From: Schaalia sp. HMT-172 | Lineage (GTDB): Bacteria; Actinomycetota; Actinomycetes; Actinomycetales; Actinomycetaceae | NCBI RefSeq assembly: GCF_030644365.1 | Contig: NZ_CP130058.1 | Coordinates: forward strand, 2,232,001-2,296,000 | Direction: 5' to 3' | DNA length: 64,000 nucleotides | Shown here: positions 29,533 to 37,305 of the stretch, piece by piece | How positions within the stretch are numbered: position 1 is the first letter of the stretch | Layout of the letters: the number at the start of each line of letters is the position of its first letter | Notes under the pieces: generated by a model | What the model saw: only the letters and a program-made list of their open reading frames with translations | The model's database searches: none | What the model was told of the DNA's origin: nothing | Made by a program: the position numbers and the translations under genes

Positions 29533-32525
29533 TGACCCTGCACCTCCATTCCTTTTTCTGTGGAGTATGTGAATGTGTGTCCGCACAGGTCGCGCGTGAG
29601 GCGCTCCCCGCCGGGGGTTTTGTACATCGCGAGGATCAGTTCTCCCGCCAGGAACGGGTGCTCGCGACACGCCCATTCCGCCGTAATGGGATCATCCCAG
29701 ATGGCACCTGCAACTGCGTCCACCGCCTGGTCGACGCTCTGCCCGCGAGCGCGCAACGCCCACGGCGGCAGGGAGATACTCCACGAGCAGATGTCGGCGA
29801 TGCGCCCTCGAGCGTTGTATTCGCCGACCTCAAGTTCTTCATCGTCGGTGGCCCCTCCGGTGAGGGGTGGCGGCACCGGGACGTTGCCCAGCTCGGGATC
29901 AATCGCGACGACGAGGACGGGTATCTGGTCTTCGCCGTCTCGCACCGCGGCGCGAGCTGCGGCAACTCCCGGTCCCTTGGTCTCCTCCCCCGTGGCGGCG
30001 TTTCCTTGGAGCTTCTCTTCGAGCTCGGGTGCCTGCCATCGTGGAAGATTCGCGCCGTCGAGGCACCACGTGCTCGCCCGCATCCGCGATTGCGCGGTGT
30101 TGCGTTCTCGTTCGTCGAGCGCGGTGTCGAAAGCATCGGCCCATTGAGCGAGTCCAACGGCTTCTGCGTCGGAGTAGGCCAGCGCGGTGAGCTGCGCGTA
30201 GTCGATGGGTTCACGGACCGTGATCTCGCCACGATCCGAGAGGATTCCGAGGGTTCGCAGGACCGCATGTCGCGAGTAGACATGATCTGTCCCGGTGGAG
30301 TAGGCCCACGGCACAGCAAAAAGGTCCTCCACCAGCACCAGGCATCGGGCTTCGTGCAACCCCGCGGGACGATCCGCCCGCTCGTGACGGTGCAGGCGCC
30401 CAATGCGTTGCAGGATCAGGTCCATGGGAGCGGGGTCGGTGAGCATGAGGTCGAAATCGACGTCGAGGCTCTGCTCAATCACCTGTGTTGCAACGACGAC
30501 GTGACGCTGGGGACGCTGTGTGGCCCCCTTTCCAAAGAGTTCGAGCATCCGGCGGTCACGCGCCGCACGCTCAGCTGCCAGGAAGCGCGAGTGCAGCAGG
30601 GTCGTCTGCTCGCGCCCAAACACGGCCTTCACCGCGTCATAGGTCTCCTGCGCCTCGCGTACGGTATTGCGAATAACGACAGCGCATCCGCCATCAGCTA
30701 GCTCGCGGTCCAGCATCTGCGCGATCTCCCGGGCAGAGCCCATCGATATCGGCACGATCCGCTTGGGGACCTCTGCCTCGCCGTCAATCTCGTGGACGTG
30801 CACGCCCGTAGCTGACACCGTCGAGATGACCGGATATCCGATCATGCCCTCGACCAACTGAGCGCCTTCGCCCGATGAGCCACGGCCTCGTCGATAGGCG
30901 TCCAGAAGCGCGCGGCGACGCGCGGGCGGCAGGGTCGCGGACAGCAGGACGACGGGGATCTCGTACATGCCGAGCCACGTGAGGGCGGCTTCCAGGTAGG
31001 TCTCCATGTACTCGTCGGCGGCGTGCACCTCGTCGATGACGACCACCTTGCCCATGAGTCCGAGATGGCGCACCAGCACGTGGCGCGACTTGAGAGCCGC
31101 GAGTAATACCTGGTCGATCGTGCCGACCACGACGGGCGACAGCGTCGAGCGCCAGCGTTGGCCCATCCACCGGCTCGCGTGAAGGCCCTGGTCCTCCTCG
31201 TCGTCGTGCACTTCGAGGGGGCTCTGACCACTCTCGAGCAGACGCATGAAAGACTCGTTCAAGCTGTTCTTCCCATGCGCCAGCTGGATGCCCAGCCGCT
31301 GCGGCTCATCGCCCAGGATGCTCGTGAGCCAGCTCGTCACGCGCTCGAACATGGCGTTGGTCGTGGCCTGCGTGGGCAGAGCGACGAACACGCCTTGCAA
31401 TCCCCGGGCGCGCATCAGCACCTCTGCGGCGGCAAAGGCCAGCTCGGTCTTTCCTGAGCCGGGCGGTGCCTCAACGATCATGAGATCCGGGTCTTCGGTA
31501 GAGGCGATCTCCACGGCGTTGCGCTGGGCACAGGTCGGCCGGTACGAGGTCGGCCACCCGAAGCGGTGACGGTAGAAGTCTGCGATTGGCTCCTCGAGAG
31601 TGGCGGGTAGACGCATGGGGGCAGGAAACGCTGCTCGCTTCCATCCGCGCTCTGCCCGTTTACACTGTTGCCCGGCATCCAGCTCCGGGTAAAACCGAAT
31701 CGCGCATTCCTCATCTCCCTTGTCGGGGCGGGGGCGCAGCGGAAAGTAGTCCTCATTTGAGGCGAGCCAGTCCGCGATGACGAGCGCCGAGGCATAGGCG
31801 GAGGCGACGGCAATGGGGAGCTCGGGCAGCGCAGTTCCTGGCACCTCGAGCGGAAAGCCGCTGCGCCTCGCCATCCACCGAAGAATCTCCGCGCGAGCCT
31901 GCCCCCATCGAGGGTCGTCCTGCTCCGACCCCTCTTGTGTCCTGTATTGCTGGCGCGCGACGTTGACCGCACCCGCATCCGGGTAACGCCCGTGGTGAAT
32001 TCCTACGAGGACCGCCCAATGAACGGCGCGCGCAGCGTCGCCTCCGCCGCGTACAATTGCCTCCTGAAACGCGAACTGACTGACGAGGCCGTGGGGCAAA
32101 AATTTGCGTTCCGGATAATCTGCCTTTCGCATAATGCCGAACCCCTGGGCGCGAATGAAAGGTGCGAGCTCCGCTGACTGACACGCAAATTGGGGGCTCA
32201 CCTTACCGACGTCATGGCTCCCCGCCAGGAACACGAAGGTCGCCCGCGCCTTCGCCTGGTCCCCTTCCCACACGGAGGCCATGAGTCTGCGGTGGTGTTC
32301 ACTCACATACTCATCGAAGAGGTATCCGGCGACGTCTGCGGCGTCCATGAGGTGCTGAACAACAGACAACCAGGCGGACGCGCCGCTCCCTGTCTTGGCC
32401 CAAAAGCACCGGGCAAGGTCGGACAGATCCGAAGCCGTGAGGGCAGGCTGCGCGGCAGGAAAAACAGGCGGCGTCACAACAGGGCGAGGGATACTCGCCT
32501 TGCCATCTACTTTCTTTCGGGCCAT
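29529..32525 (-). CDS. cas3: CRISPR helicase-nuclease Cas3 (HD + helicase), type I-E
   Basis: This encodes 998 residues. The N-terminal HD nuclease has SHDVGK near residue 105 plus downstream histidines (LPHGLVSQF, GIHHGRYPD). The superfamily-2 helicase has EAPPGSGKTELAF (Walker A, about residue 355), DEVHAAD (about 498) and motif VI-like LQRIGRLHRH. It degrades DNA marked by Cascade. The ATG at 32525 is favoured over the GTG three bases upstream because GAGG then sits 7 nt away. It is the first gene of the eight-gene operon, and all genes appear intact. Confidence 0.96.
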   Translation of the reverse strand: MARKKVDGKASIPRPVVTPPVFPAAQPALTASDLSDLARCFWAKTGSGASAWLSVVQHLMDAADVAGYLFDEYVSEHHRRLMASVWEGDQAKARATFVFLAGSHDVGKVSPQFACQSAELAPFIRAQGFGIMRKADYPERKFLPHGLVSQFAFQEAIVRGGGDAARAVHWAVLVGIHHGRYPDAGAVNVARQQYRTQEGSEQDDPRWGQARAEILRWMARRSGFPLEVPGTALPELPIAVASAYASALVIADWLASNEDYFPLRPRPDKGDEECAIRFYPELDAGQQCKRAERGWKRAAFPAPMRLPATLEEPIADFYRHRFGWPTSYRPTCAQRNAVEIASTEDPDLMIVEAPPGSGKTELAFAAAEVLMRARGLQGVFVALPTQATTNAMFERVTSWLTSILGDEPQRLGIQLAHGKNSLNESFMRLLESGQSPLEVHDDEEDQGLHASRWMGQRWRSTLSPVVVGTIDQVLLAALKSRHVLVRHLGLMGKVVVIDEVHAADEYMETYLEAALTWLGMYEIPVVLLSATLPPARRRALLDAYRRGRGSSGEGAQLVEGMIGYPVISTVSATGVHVHEIDGEAEVPKRIVPISMGSAREIAQMLDRELADGGCAVVIRNTVREAQETYDAVKAVFGREQTTLLHSRFLAAERAARDRRMLELFGKGATQRPQRHVVVATQVIEQSLDVDFDLMLTDPAPMDLILQRIGRLHRHERADRPAGLHEARCLVLVEDLFAVPWAYSTGTDHVYSRHAVLRTLGILSDRGEITVREPIDYAQLTALAYSDAEAVGLAQWADAFDTALDERERNTAQSRMRASTWCLDGANLPRWQAPELEEKLQGNAATGEETKGPGVAAARAAVRDGEDQIPVLVVAIDPELGNVPVPPPLTGGATDDEELEVGEYNARGRIADICSWSISLPPWALRARGQSVDQAVDAVAGAIWDDPITAEWACREHPFLAGELILAMYKTPGGERLTRDLCGHTFTYSTEKGMEVQGQ

Positions 32526-32657
32526 CACTCCACCTCGAGTTGATTTCGCTTCCTACGCAACCAAAACACGCTACGATGAGTGAGTCTGGTTACTCTGAAA
32601 TTGTTGAGCCCGGCAGCCCCGACGGGGCAGCCATCACCCCGAGGGGTTGATAGGTAC

Positions 32658-32686
32658 ACGATAACATTAAAATTTGACTTATGCAA
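32658..32686 (-). promoter_or_regulatory. Predicted cas operon promoter
   Basis: On the minus strand TTGCAT (32686-32681) and TATCGT (32663-32658) are spaced by exactly 17 bp upstream of cas3. The region is the most AT-rich stretch of the gap. Transcription would start near 32651, giving a leader of about 125 nt that contains two short GC hairpins (about 32613-32629 and 32635-32648). The prediction is by pattern only. Confidence 0.55.
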
Positions 32687-32694
32687 CGCATGTT
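32678..32694 (-). promoter_or_regulatory. Putative Cascade autorepression site matching the pseudo-spacer
   Basis: On the minus strand AA (32694-32693) is followed by CATGCGTTGCATAAG (32692-32678). The pseudo-spacer begins TATGCGATGCATCAG. Matches are at positions 2-6, 8-12 and 14-15; mismatches are at 1, 7 and 13. Counting from position 2, mismatches fall at 6 and 12, the positions Cascade flips out in type I-E. The site covers the predicted -35 box. Confidence 0.55.
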
Positions 32695-32737
32695 CAGCAT
32701 AACGTCTCCACTGCGCGAAGGAAAGAGCCCAAACATA

Positions 32738-32810
32738 GAAAAATCCCCGCTTTCGCGGGGAAAACGTCCTCCTGATGCATCGCATAGGTTCATCCCTATA
32801 CAGGGAACAC
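32738..32810 (-). ncRNA. Candidate crRNA-like cas-regulating RNA (CreR type) with two degenerate repeats
   Basis: Read on the minus strand, a 24-nt degenerate repeat (32810-32787) begins GTGTTCCC, has a short CCCT/AGGG stem and ends GGATGAACC. A 21-nt pseudo-spacer (32786-32766) follows. A 28-nt degenerate repeat (32765-32738) comes next: GTTTTCCCCGC, loop GAAA, GCGGGGATTTTTC. The first unit provides an 8-nt handle GATGAACC identical to that of the two oldest array repeats with GGTTCATCC. The second unit keeps the full Cas6e-type stem and ends in a T-run, so it could also terminate transcription. No promoter upstream is convincing. Alternatives are a relic mini-array or a plain terminator. 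Confidence 0.6.
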
Positions 32811-32918
32811 GGCAGCCACAGCCACCACACACACTCGCAGGACCTCACAAACGTATCACCCACCCAACCCCCGCGCGCCTTGACGGCACAATCGGCATGA
32901 TCCTGAAAGAATGGGGGT

Positions 32919-34280
32919 ATGTCGAACGAGTCGCGTGAAAACCTGCAGGGTACGGATGGCCAGGACGTGGCCGACCTGACGGCCACCACCGGGCAGACCG
33001 TCAAGGAGCCGGCCACCACCGGGCAGGCCATCTCGGAACCGGCCGCCGCCGCGGTCGACGCTGCCGTCGAGGGGGCCACGGCCTCGTCTGTGGGCGACGC
33101 CCCGGCGCAACAGGCGCAACAGCTGCAGCAACAGCAACAGCAGGCGCCCCAGCCCACGCAGGGCGAGGTCGTCATCGCGCCGCTGCCCGCGCACCTGCCC
33201 ACCACCGAGCCCCGCCCCTGGTACCGGTCGCGCCGCTCCTTCGCCGCGAAGGGCCACGGCGGCAAGGTCCTGGTCGCCGGCCTGGGCCTGACCTACACGG
33301 ACAGTGTCACGGGCGCGGTCCTCCTGGCCGACGTCGACATGGGCTTCCGTGCGCGCACGCTCAGCGCGATCCTGGACGCGACGGGCCGCCGCGCGCGCGC
33401 CCTCTTCCTCATCCTCGCGGGCCTCGAAGAGCCTCACGCCGGCCGCATCGTCGCCGCACCCTCGCGCTCGTGGGCGGCGCGCCTCGCCGGCCGCATCGGC
33501 TCGGTCGCCCTGATCCGCACGGATACACCCCTCGACAACGCGCTGACGATCCGCCAGAACATCCTCGCTCCCCTGTCGGCCACGGGCTCCGTCGCCGACT
33601 GGGACAACCTCGTGGGCGCCCTCCAGGTGACGGGCCTCGCCCAGCGCGTGGACCTGCACCCCTCCGAGCTGACGGAATGGGAACGCTTCAAGGCCCTCAT
33701 CGCCCGCTCCATCGTCTCCGGCGCCGACGTCTTCCTCATCGAGGATCCCGTCTCGCTGCCCGCTGACGCGCGCGCCGAGCTCGAACCCCTCCTGCGCTCC
33801 CTGGCCAACGCGGGCTGCGCGGTCGTCGTCTCGACCCCCTCCGTCGAGCTCGCCGCCTCCACGGACCGTGCGATTCTCCTCACGAACGGCCGCGTCGCCC
33901 TCGACGCTCCCGGCCCCTCGCAGGCGATCATCACCGCCTCCCTGGAGGCCAACCCCGAGGACCCCAAGGCCCTCCTCGGCCCGATCCCCGCGGCCACCCC
34001 CTCCCCCTTCGACGAGGTCGTGGCTGGCTCCTCCGCGCCCACCCCCACCCCGGGCCCGACCTTCGCTGACCCCGCGGCCGACGAGACCGCCCTCATGGCG
34101 CCGATCTCCACGGACACAGCCCAGGCCTCGGACCAGGAACGCGCCGACGCCGCCGCGCGCGACATCCCCACGGTCGACGCCGACGACCCGGCGCTCGCCG
34201 AGCCGGAGGTCTCCGACCTGGTCGTGCGCGCCCGCAAGATCCTCTCCGACCTGCCCGGCTCGATCGCCCCCAAGGAGTAA
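32919..34280 (+). CDS. Degenerate ABC-ATPase-like protein (nucleotide-binding motifs lost)
   Basis: This encodes 453 residues from an ATG at 32919 after AAAGAATGGGGG. A 90-residue Ala/Gln-rich N-terminus includes a run of glutamines. Residues about 110-340 follow the layout of an ABC transporter ATPase. Where Walker A is expected the text is DATGRRARALFLILAGLEEP, lacking GxxGxGK[ST]. Where the LSGGQ signature is expected it reads LHPSELTEWERFKALIARS. Walker B survives partly as ADVFLIEDPVSLPADARAEL. ATP hydrolysis is therefore unlikely. The tail is acidic and Pro-rich. Downstream are holin-X and DUF3618 genes on the same strand. The function is unknown; a structural or regulatory pseudo-ATPase is the best guess. 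Confidence 0.75.
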   Translation: MSNESRENLQGTDGQDVADLTATTGQTVKEPATTGQAISEPAAAAVDAAVEGATASSVGDAPAQQAQQLQQQQQQAPQPTQGEVVIAPLPAHLPTTEPRPWYRSRRSFAAKGHGGKVLVAGLGLTYTDSVTGAVLLADVDMGFRARTLSAILDATGRRARALFLILAGLEEPHAGRIVAAPSRSWAARLAGRIGSVALIRTDTPLDNALTIRQNILAPLSATGSVADWDNLVGALQVTGLAQRVDLHPSELTEWERFKALIARSIVSGADVFLIEDPVSLPADARAELEPLLRSLANAGCAVVVSTPSVELAASTDRAILLTNGRVALDAPGPSQAIITASLEANPEDPKALLGPIPAATPSPFDEVVAGSSAPTPTPGPTFADPAADETALMAPISTDTAQASDQERADAAARDIPTVDADDPALAEPEVSDLVVRARKILSDLPGSIAPKE

Positions 34281-34386
34281 CGCGACGAGTAGCGCACGGG
34301 TCACTGCGAGCCGCCTTTCTTCGTGAGAGACTAGGTTTATCAGGCGAGGCGACGCCTCGTTACCCCCCGCACGCGCAGGAGCCCCT

Positions 34387-34875
34387 ATGACCCAGTCGAT
34401 CCCCCAGCCCGGGCAGTACCCTCCGCCCGCCGCACCCGAGCAGGCCGCGCCCGGCGCGCGCCACACTCCGCAGCACGCGGCGCCCGCCCCCGAGGCGCGC
34501 CCCACCATCGGCACCCTTATCGCGTCCGTCACCGGCCAGCTGTCGGGCATCCTGCGCGACGAGATCGAGCTCAACAAGTCGAAGGCCCGCTCCTTCGCGA
34601 AGAAGAGCGGTAAGGGCGCGGGCCTCCTCGCGACGGCCGCCGTGTTCGCCCTGTTCCTCCTGGGCTGGTCGCTCCACACGGTCGAGGTCCTCCTCGCCCT
34701 GGTGCTCCCCGCGTGGGCCGCGTCGCTGATCGTCGTTGGCATCCTCCTCGTGATCGTGCTTGTGCTGGCGCTCGCCGGCAAGAGCTCCCTCCAGAGCGCG
34801 CAGAAGCACCGCCCGGACCCGGCCGCCTCCGTCGCCGCCACCAAGGAAGCCATCGAGAAGGGACTGGGCAAGTGA
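34387..34875 (+). CDS. Putative actinobacterial holin-X / phage-holin-superfamily protein
   Basis: This encodes 162 residues. A Pro/Ala-rich N-terminus is followed by the IGTLIASVTGQLSGILRDEI segment, a Lys-rich amphipathic helix (NKSKARSFAKK) and two membrane spans (LLATAAVFALFLLGWSL; LIVVGILLVIVLVLALAG). This layout matches Holin-X (PF07332, DUF1469), a housekeeping membrane protein of actinobacteria rather than a phage gene. The stop overlaps the GTG of the DUF3618 gene (GTGA), so the two are coupled. Confidence 0.8.
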   Translation: MTQSIPQPGQYPPPAAPEQAAPGARHTPQHAAPAPEARPTIGTLIASVTGQLSGILRDEIELNKSKARSFAKKSGKGAGLLATAAVFALFLLGWSLHTVEVLLALVLPAWAASLIVVGILLVIVLVLALAGKSSLQSAQKHRPDPAASVAATKEAIEKGLGK

Positions 34876-35312
34876 GCAACTCTGTCGACCCGCGCAACGT
34901 GACCGTCGGCGATTCCGCCGCCGCCAAGCCCTCCGGCCCGCGCACCGAAGAGCAGATCGCCGCTGACCTCGAGCGTCAGCGCGCCGAGCTGGCCGCCACC
35001 ATCGACGAGCTCTACAAGCGCGTGCAGCCCGCGGCACTCGCCCAGGAAGCGAAGGACGAGGCCACCGCCCGCTTCGCGGCCATCAAGGAGTCCGCGTCGC
35101 TGGCCCTGCAGGACGCGGCCGGCGGCAACACGGACGCCCTGAAGAAGGTCGGCATCGTGGCCCTGTCCACGGTCGGCGCCCTCACCGTCATCGTCCTTCT
35201 CGCCACGCGCAAGTCCCGCCGCGCGCGCCGCCAGGCCCGCCGCATCGGCCGTGAAGCGGCCGCTCAGACGCTCGCCGCCCTGGCCGCCGCCGACCAGGCC
35301 ACGGAGGCCTGA
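34872..35312 (+). CDS. DUF3618 family membrane protein
   Basis: This encodes 146 residues from a GTG at 34872 that overlaps the preceding stop. The core RTEEQIAADLERQRAELAAT followed by IDELYKRVQP is the DUF3618 signature. One membrane span (IVALSTVGALTVIVLLA) and a very basic C-terminal region (RKSRRARRQARRIGREA) follow. It pairs with holin-X in many actinobacteria. Its role is unknown and probably envelope related. Confidence 0.85.
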   Translation: MSNSVDPRNVTVGDSAAAKPSGPRTEEQIAADLERQRAELAATIDELYKRVQPAALAQEAKDEATARFAAIKESASLALQDAAGGNTDALKKVGIVALSTVGALTVIVLLATRKSRRARRQARRIGREAAAQTLAALAAADQATEA

Positions 35313-35331
35313 CGCCAGCGCCTTACCTTCC

Positions 35332-35370
35332 GTTCCCCTCGCCCGGGCGTCGCGCCCGCGCGGGGGGAAC
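35332..35370 (+). terminator. Terminator-like hairpin after DUF3618
   Basis: GTTCCCC and GGGGAAC enclose an inner GCCCGGGCG/CGCCCGCGC hairpin. No T-run follows, so it may be a weak or Rho-assisted terminator. Confidence 0.45.
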
Positions 35371-35605
35371 GCGCGTATCCGCCCTCGCCCGCAATCCGTA
35401 ACGGCGTTCACATCATCGCCCGCTGCGAGCGCAATTCCGCGCCCCTGCACGCCTGAGCGGCGTTCCCCTTTCTCCGCTGTGCGCGCAAAACACGGTCCAA
35501 GGTGAGGTCAAGGCCCGTCTTTAGCTATGATGGTCCCACGAAACATTTTGAACACCCAGGGAACCGCTTCACGCGGACCCGAACGACGCGGAGGGGGTCG
35601 ACGCC

Positions 35606-35884
35606 ATGGGGCGCGGCCGTCAAAAGGCTAAGCAGATGAAAGTCGCTCGGAAGCTGAAGTACTTCAGCCCCGACACCGACCTACACGCACTCCAGCGAGA
35701 GCTGGCGGATGAGGACTCGTACACGGCGAATGACGCGGTGGACGAGCCCGAAGAGGACGATGCAATCGACGACGACCTCTACTCGAAATACGCCGACTTC
35801 GCCGAGATGCCCGCAGAAGACGACGACATCGATCCGAAGCAGCTCGATGAGTCCTTCTGGACGGGCAGTTCCTCCACCAAGTAA
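35606..35884 (+). CDS. DUF3073 family protein
   Basis: This encodes 92 residues. The basic N-terminus MGRGRQKAKQMKVARKLKY is followed by SPDTDLHALQREL and a strongly acidic C-terminal half; this is the DUF3073 family, confined to actinobacteria and often beside purM as here. Function is unknown, though the basic N-terminus hints at nucleic-acid binding. A -10-like TATGAT lies at 35526-35531, about 75 bp upstream. It converges on purM across a strong terminator pair. Confidence 0.9.
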   Translation: MGRGRQKAKQMKVARKLKYFSPDTDLHALQRELADEDSYTANDAVDEPEEDDAIDDDLYSKYADFAEMPAEDDDIDPKQLDESFWTGSSSTK

Positions 35885-35897
35885 CGGCTCAGCCACA

Positions 35898-36015
35898 CGG
35901 CGGACCGGCCACCGGTCCGCCGCTTTGGCGCGCCCGCAACGCGTTTTCTGATCCCCACTCGCGCACCCGCGCACGCGAGAAGGGGTCGGGGCCCGCAGGC
36001 CGCGACCCCTTCTCG
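35898..36015. terminator. Two hairpins between convergent DUF3073 and purM
   Basis: The first is CGGCGGACCGG/CCGGTCCGCCG (35898-35922) followed by CTTTGG. The second is CGAGAAGGGGTCG/CGACCCCTTCTCG (35976-36015). Both are perfect stems between converging genes and probably act as bidirectional terminators. Confidence 0.8.
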
Positions 36016-36044
36016 TACAGTCAGTAGACGCCAGGCGCGCCCGC

Positions 36045-37205
36045 TCAGCCCACGCGGTACTCGCCGTGCAGCAGCACGGCGCCCGCCTGAACGCCCTTCG
36101 TGCCGGAGATGAGTCGCACGCCGGAGGAGTCAGCGCCCAGGTCAGTGACCGACCCGAAGCCGGCCACGGTACCGTCGGCGCCGACCGACGTGACGGAGCC
36201 CAGGACCCACGCGGCCACCCCGGCCTCGTTGATCGCGGACAGGACCTCGGAGGCGACGGACTCGGAGACGACGGCGACCATGCCGACGCCCAGGTTCAGG
36301 GAGTCCTCCATGCCCACCCAGGTGACGTCGCCGCCGCGGCGCACCCAGTCGAACACGGCGGGAACGGTCCACGTCGAGCGATCGACGGTCGCCACCGCGC
36401 CGACGGGCAGGACGCGCGACAGGTTCGCGGCCAGGCCGCCGCCGGTCACGTGCGAGTAGGCGTGAATCCCCTCGACGCCGAAGCGCTCGACCAGGTCCAG
36501 GCACAGGCGCGTGTACAGGCGCGTGGGCTCCAGGAGCTCCTCGCCGAGGGTGCGGCCGAACTCGGCCACGTGAGACTCCAGCGAGGCGCCCACGCGGGCC
36601 ACGACCGAGCGCACCAGCGAGTAGCCGTTGGAATGCAGGCCCGATGACGCCATGGCGATGACGACGTCGCCGCCCGTCACGCGCTCGGGCCCCAGCAGCT
36701 TGGAGGCGTCCACGACGCCGGTCGCCGCACCCGCAATGTCGTAGTCGTCGGGCTCCATGACGCCCGGATGCTCGGCGGTCTCGCCGCCGATCAGGGGCGT
36801 GCCCGTGGCCTCGCAGGCCCGCGCGATGCCGGTGACGATCGCGGCGATGCGCTCGGGGACGACGTGCCCGCAGGCGATGTAGTCGGTCATGAGGACCGGG
36901 CGCGCGCCGATCACGACGATGTCGTCGACGACCATGCCCACCAGGTCCTGGCCGATCGTGTCGTGCACGTCCATGGCCTGCGCGATCGCGATCTTCGTGC
37001 CCACGCCGTCCGTGGAGGTCGCGAGCAGCGGCCTCTCCATGCCCAGCAGCGCGGAGGCGTCGACCATGCCGGCGAATCCGCCGGTCGCGCCCAGGACGGT
37101 CGAGTCGTGGGTGGCGGCCACGGCGCTCTTCATCAGCTCGACGGCGCGGTCGCCCGCCGCCGTGTCGACGCCAGCGGTCGCGTAGTCCAGGGGGGTATCG
37201 GTCAT
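36045..37205 (-). CDS. purM: Phosphoribosylformylglycinamidine cyclo-ligase
   Basis: This encodes 386 residues and catalyses ATP-dependent closure of FGAM to AIR, step five of purine synthesis. Motifs include YATAGVDTAAGDRAV, LLATSTDGVGTKIAIA, DIVVIGARPVLMTDYIACGH, PLIGGETAEHPG and AYSHVTGGGLAANL. I chose the ATG at 37205 with GAAAGG upstream. The open frame extends upstream but reads only through the gap. It lies 100 bp downstream of purF on the same strand, with a hairpin in between. Confidence 0.97.
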   Translation of the reverse strand: MTDTPLDYATAGVDTAAGDRAVELMKSAVAATHDSTVLGATGGFAGMVDASALLGMERPLLATSTDGVGTKIAIAQAMDVHDTIGQDLVGMVVDDIVVIGARPVLMTDYIACGHVVPERIAAIVTGIARACEATGTPLIGGETAEHPGVMEPDDYDIAGAATGVVDASKLLGPERVTGGDVVIAMASSGLHSNGYSLVRSVVARVGASLESHVAEFGRTLGEELLEPTRLYTRLCLDLVERFGVEGIHAYSHVTGGGLAANLSRVLPVGAVATVDRSTWTVPAVFDWVRRGGDVTWVGMEDSLNLGVGMVAVVSESVASEVLSAINEAGVAAWVLGSVTSVGADGTVAGFGSVTDLGADSSGVRLISGTKGVQAGAVLLHGEYRVG

Positions 37206-37268
37206 GGGTGGTGCCTTTCGCAGGTGGCGCTCGACGAGGCCGGGTCTGGGTGATCGGAGAAGGGGAAA

Positions 37269-37300
37269 CGCCCGCGGCGCAGGGGGTGCGTCGCGGGCGT
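37269..37300 (-). terminator. Hairpin between purF and purM
   Basis: On the minus strand CGCCCGCG and CGCGGGCG pair just after the purF stop and are followed by TTTCCCC. It could reduce read-through from purF into purM. Its strength is uncertain. Confidence 0.5.
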
Positions 37301-37305
37301 GGGGG

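Noticed and set aside
32738-32765. Reading the downstream pseudo-repeat only as a terminator for some upstream minus-strand gene
   Set aside because: No minus-strand gene ends just upstream, and most bases match the CRISPR repeat including GGGGAAAAC. The terminator role is kept only as a second function.
34387-34875. Prophage signal from the holin-like gene
   Set aside because: Holin-X family proteins with a DUF3618 partner are chromosomal in actinobacteria, and no other phage gene is nearby.
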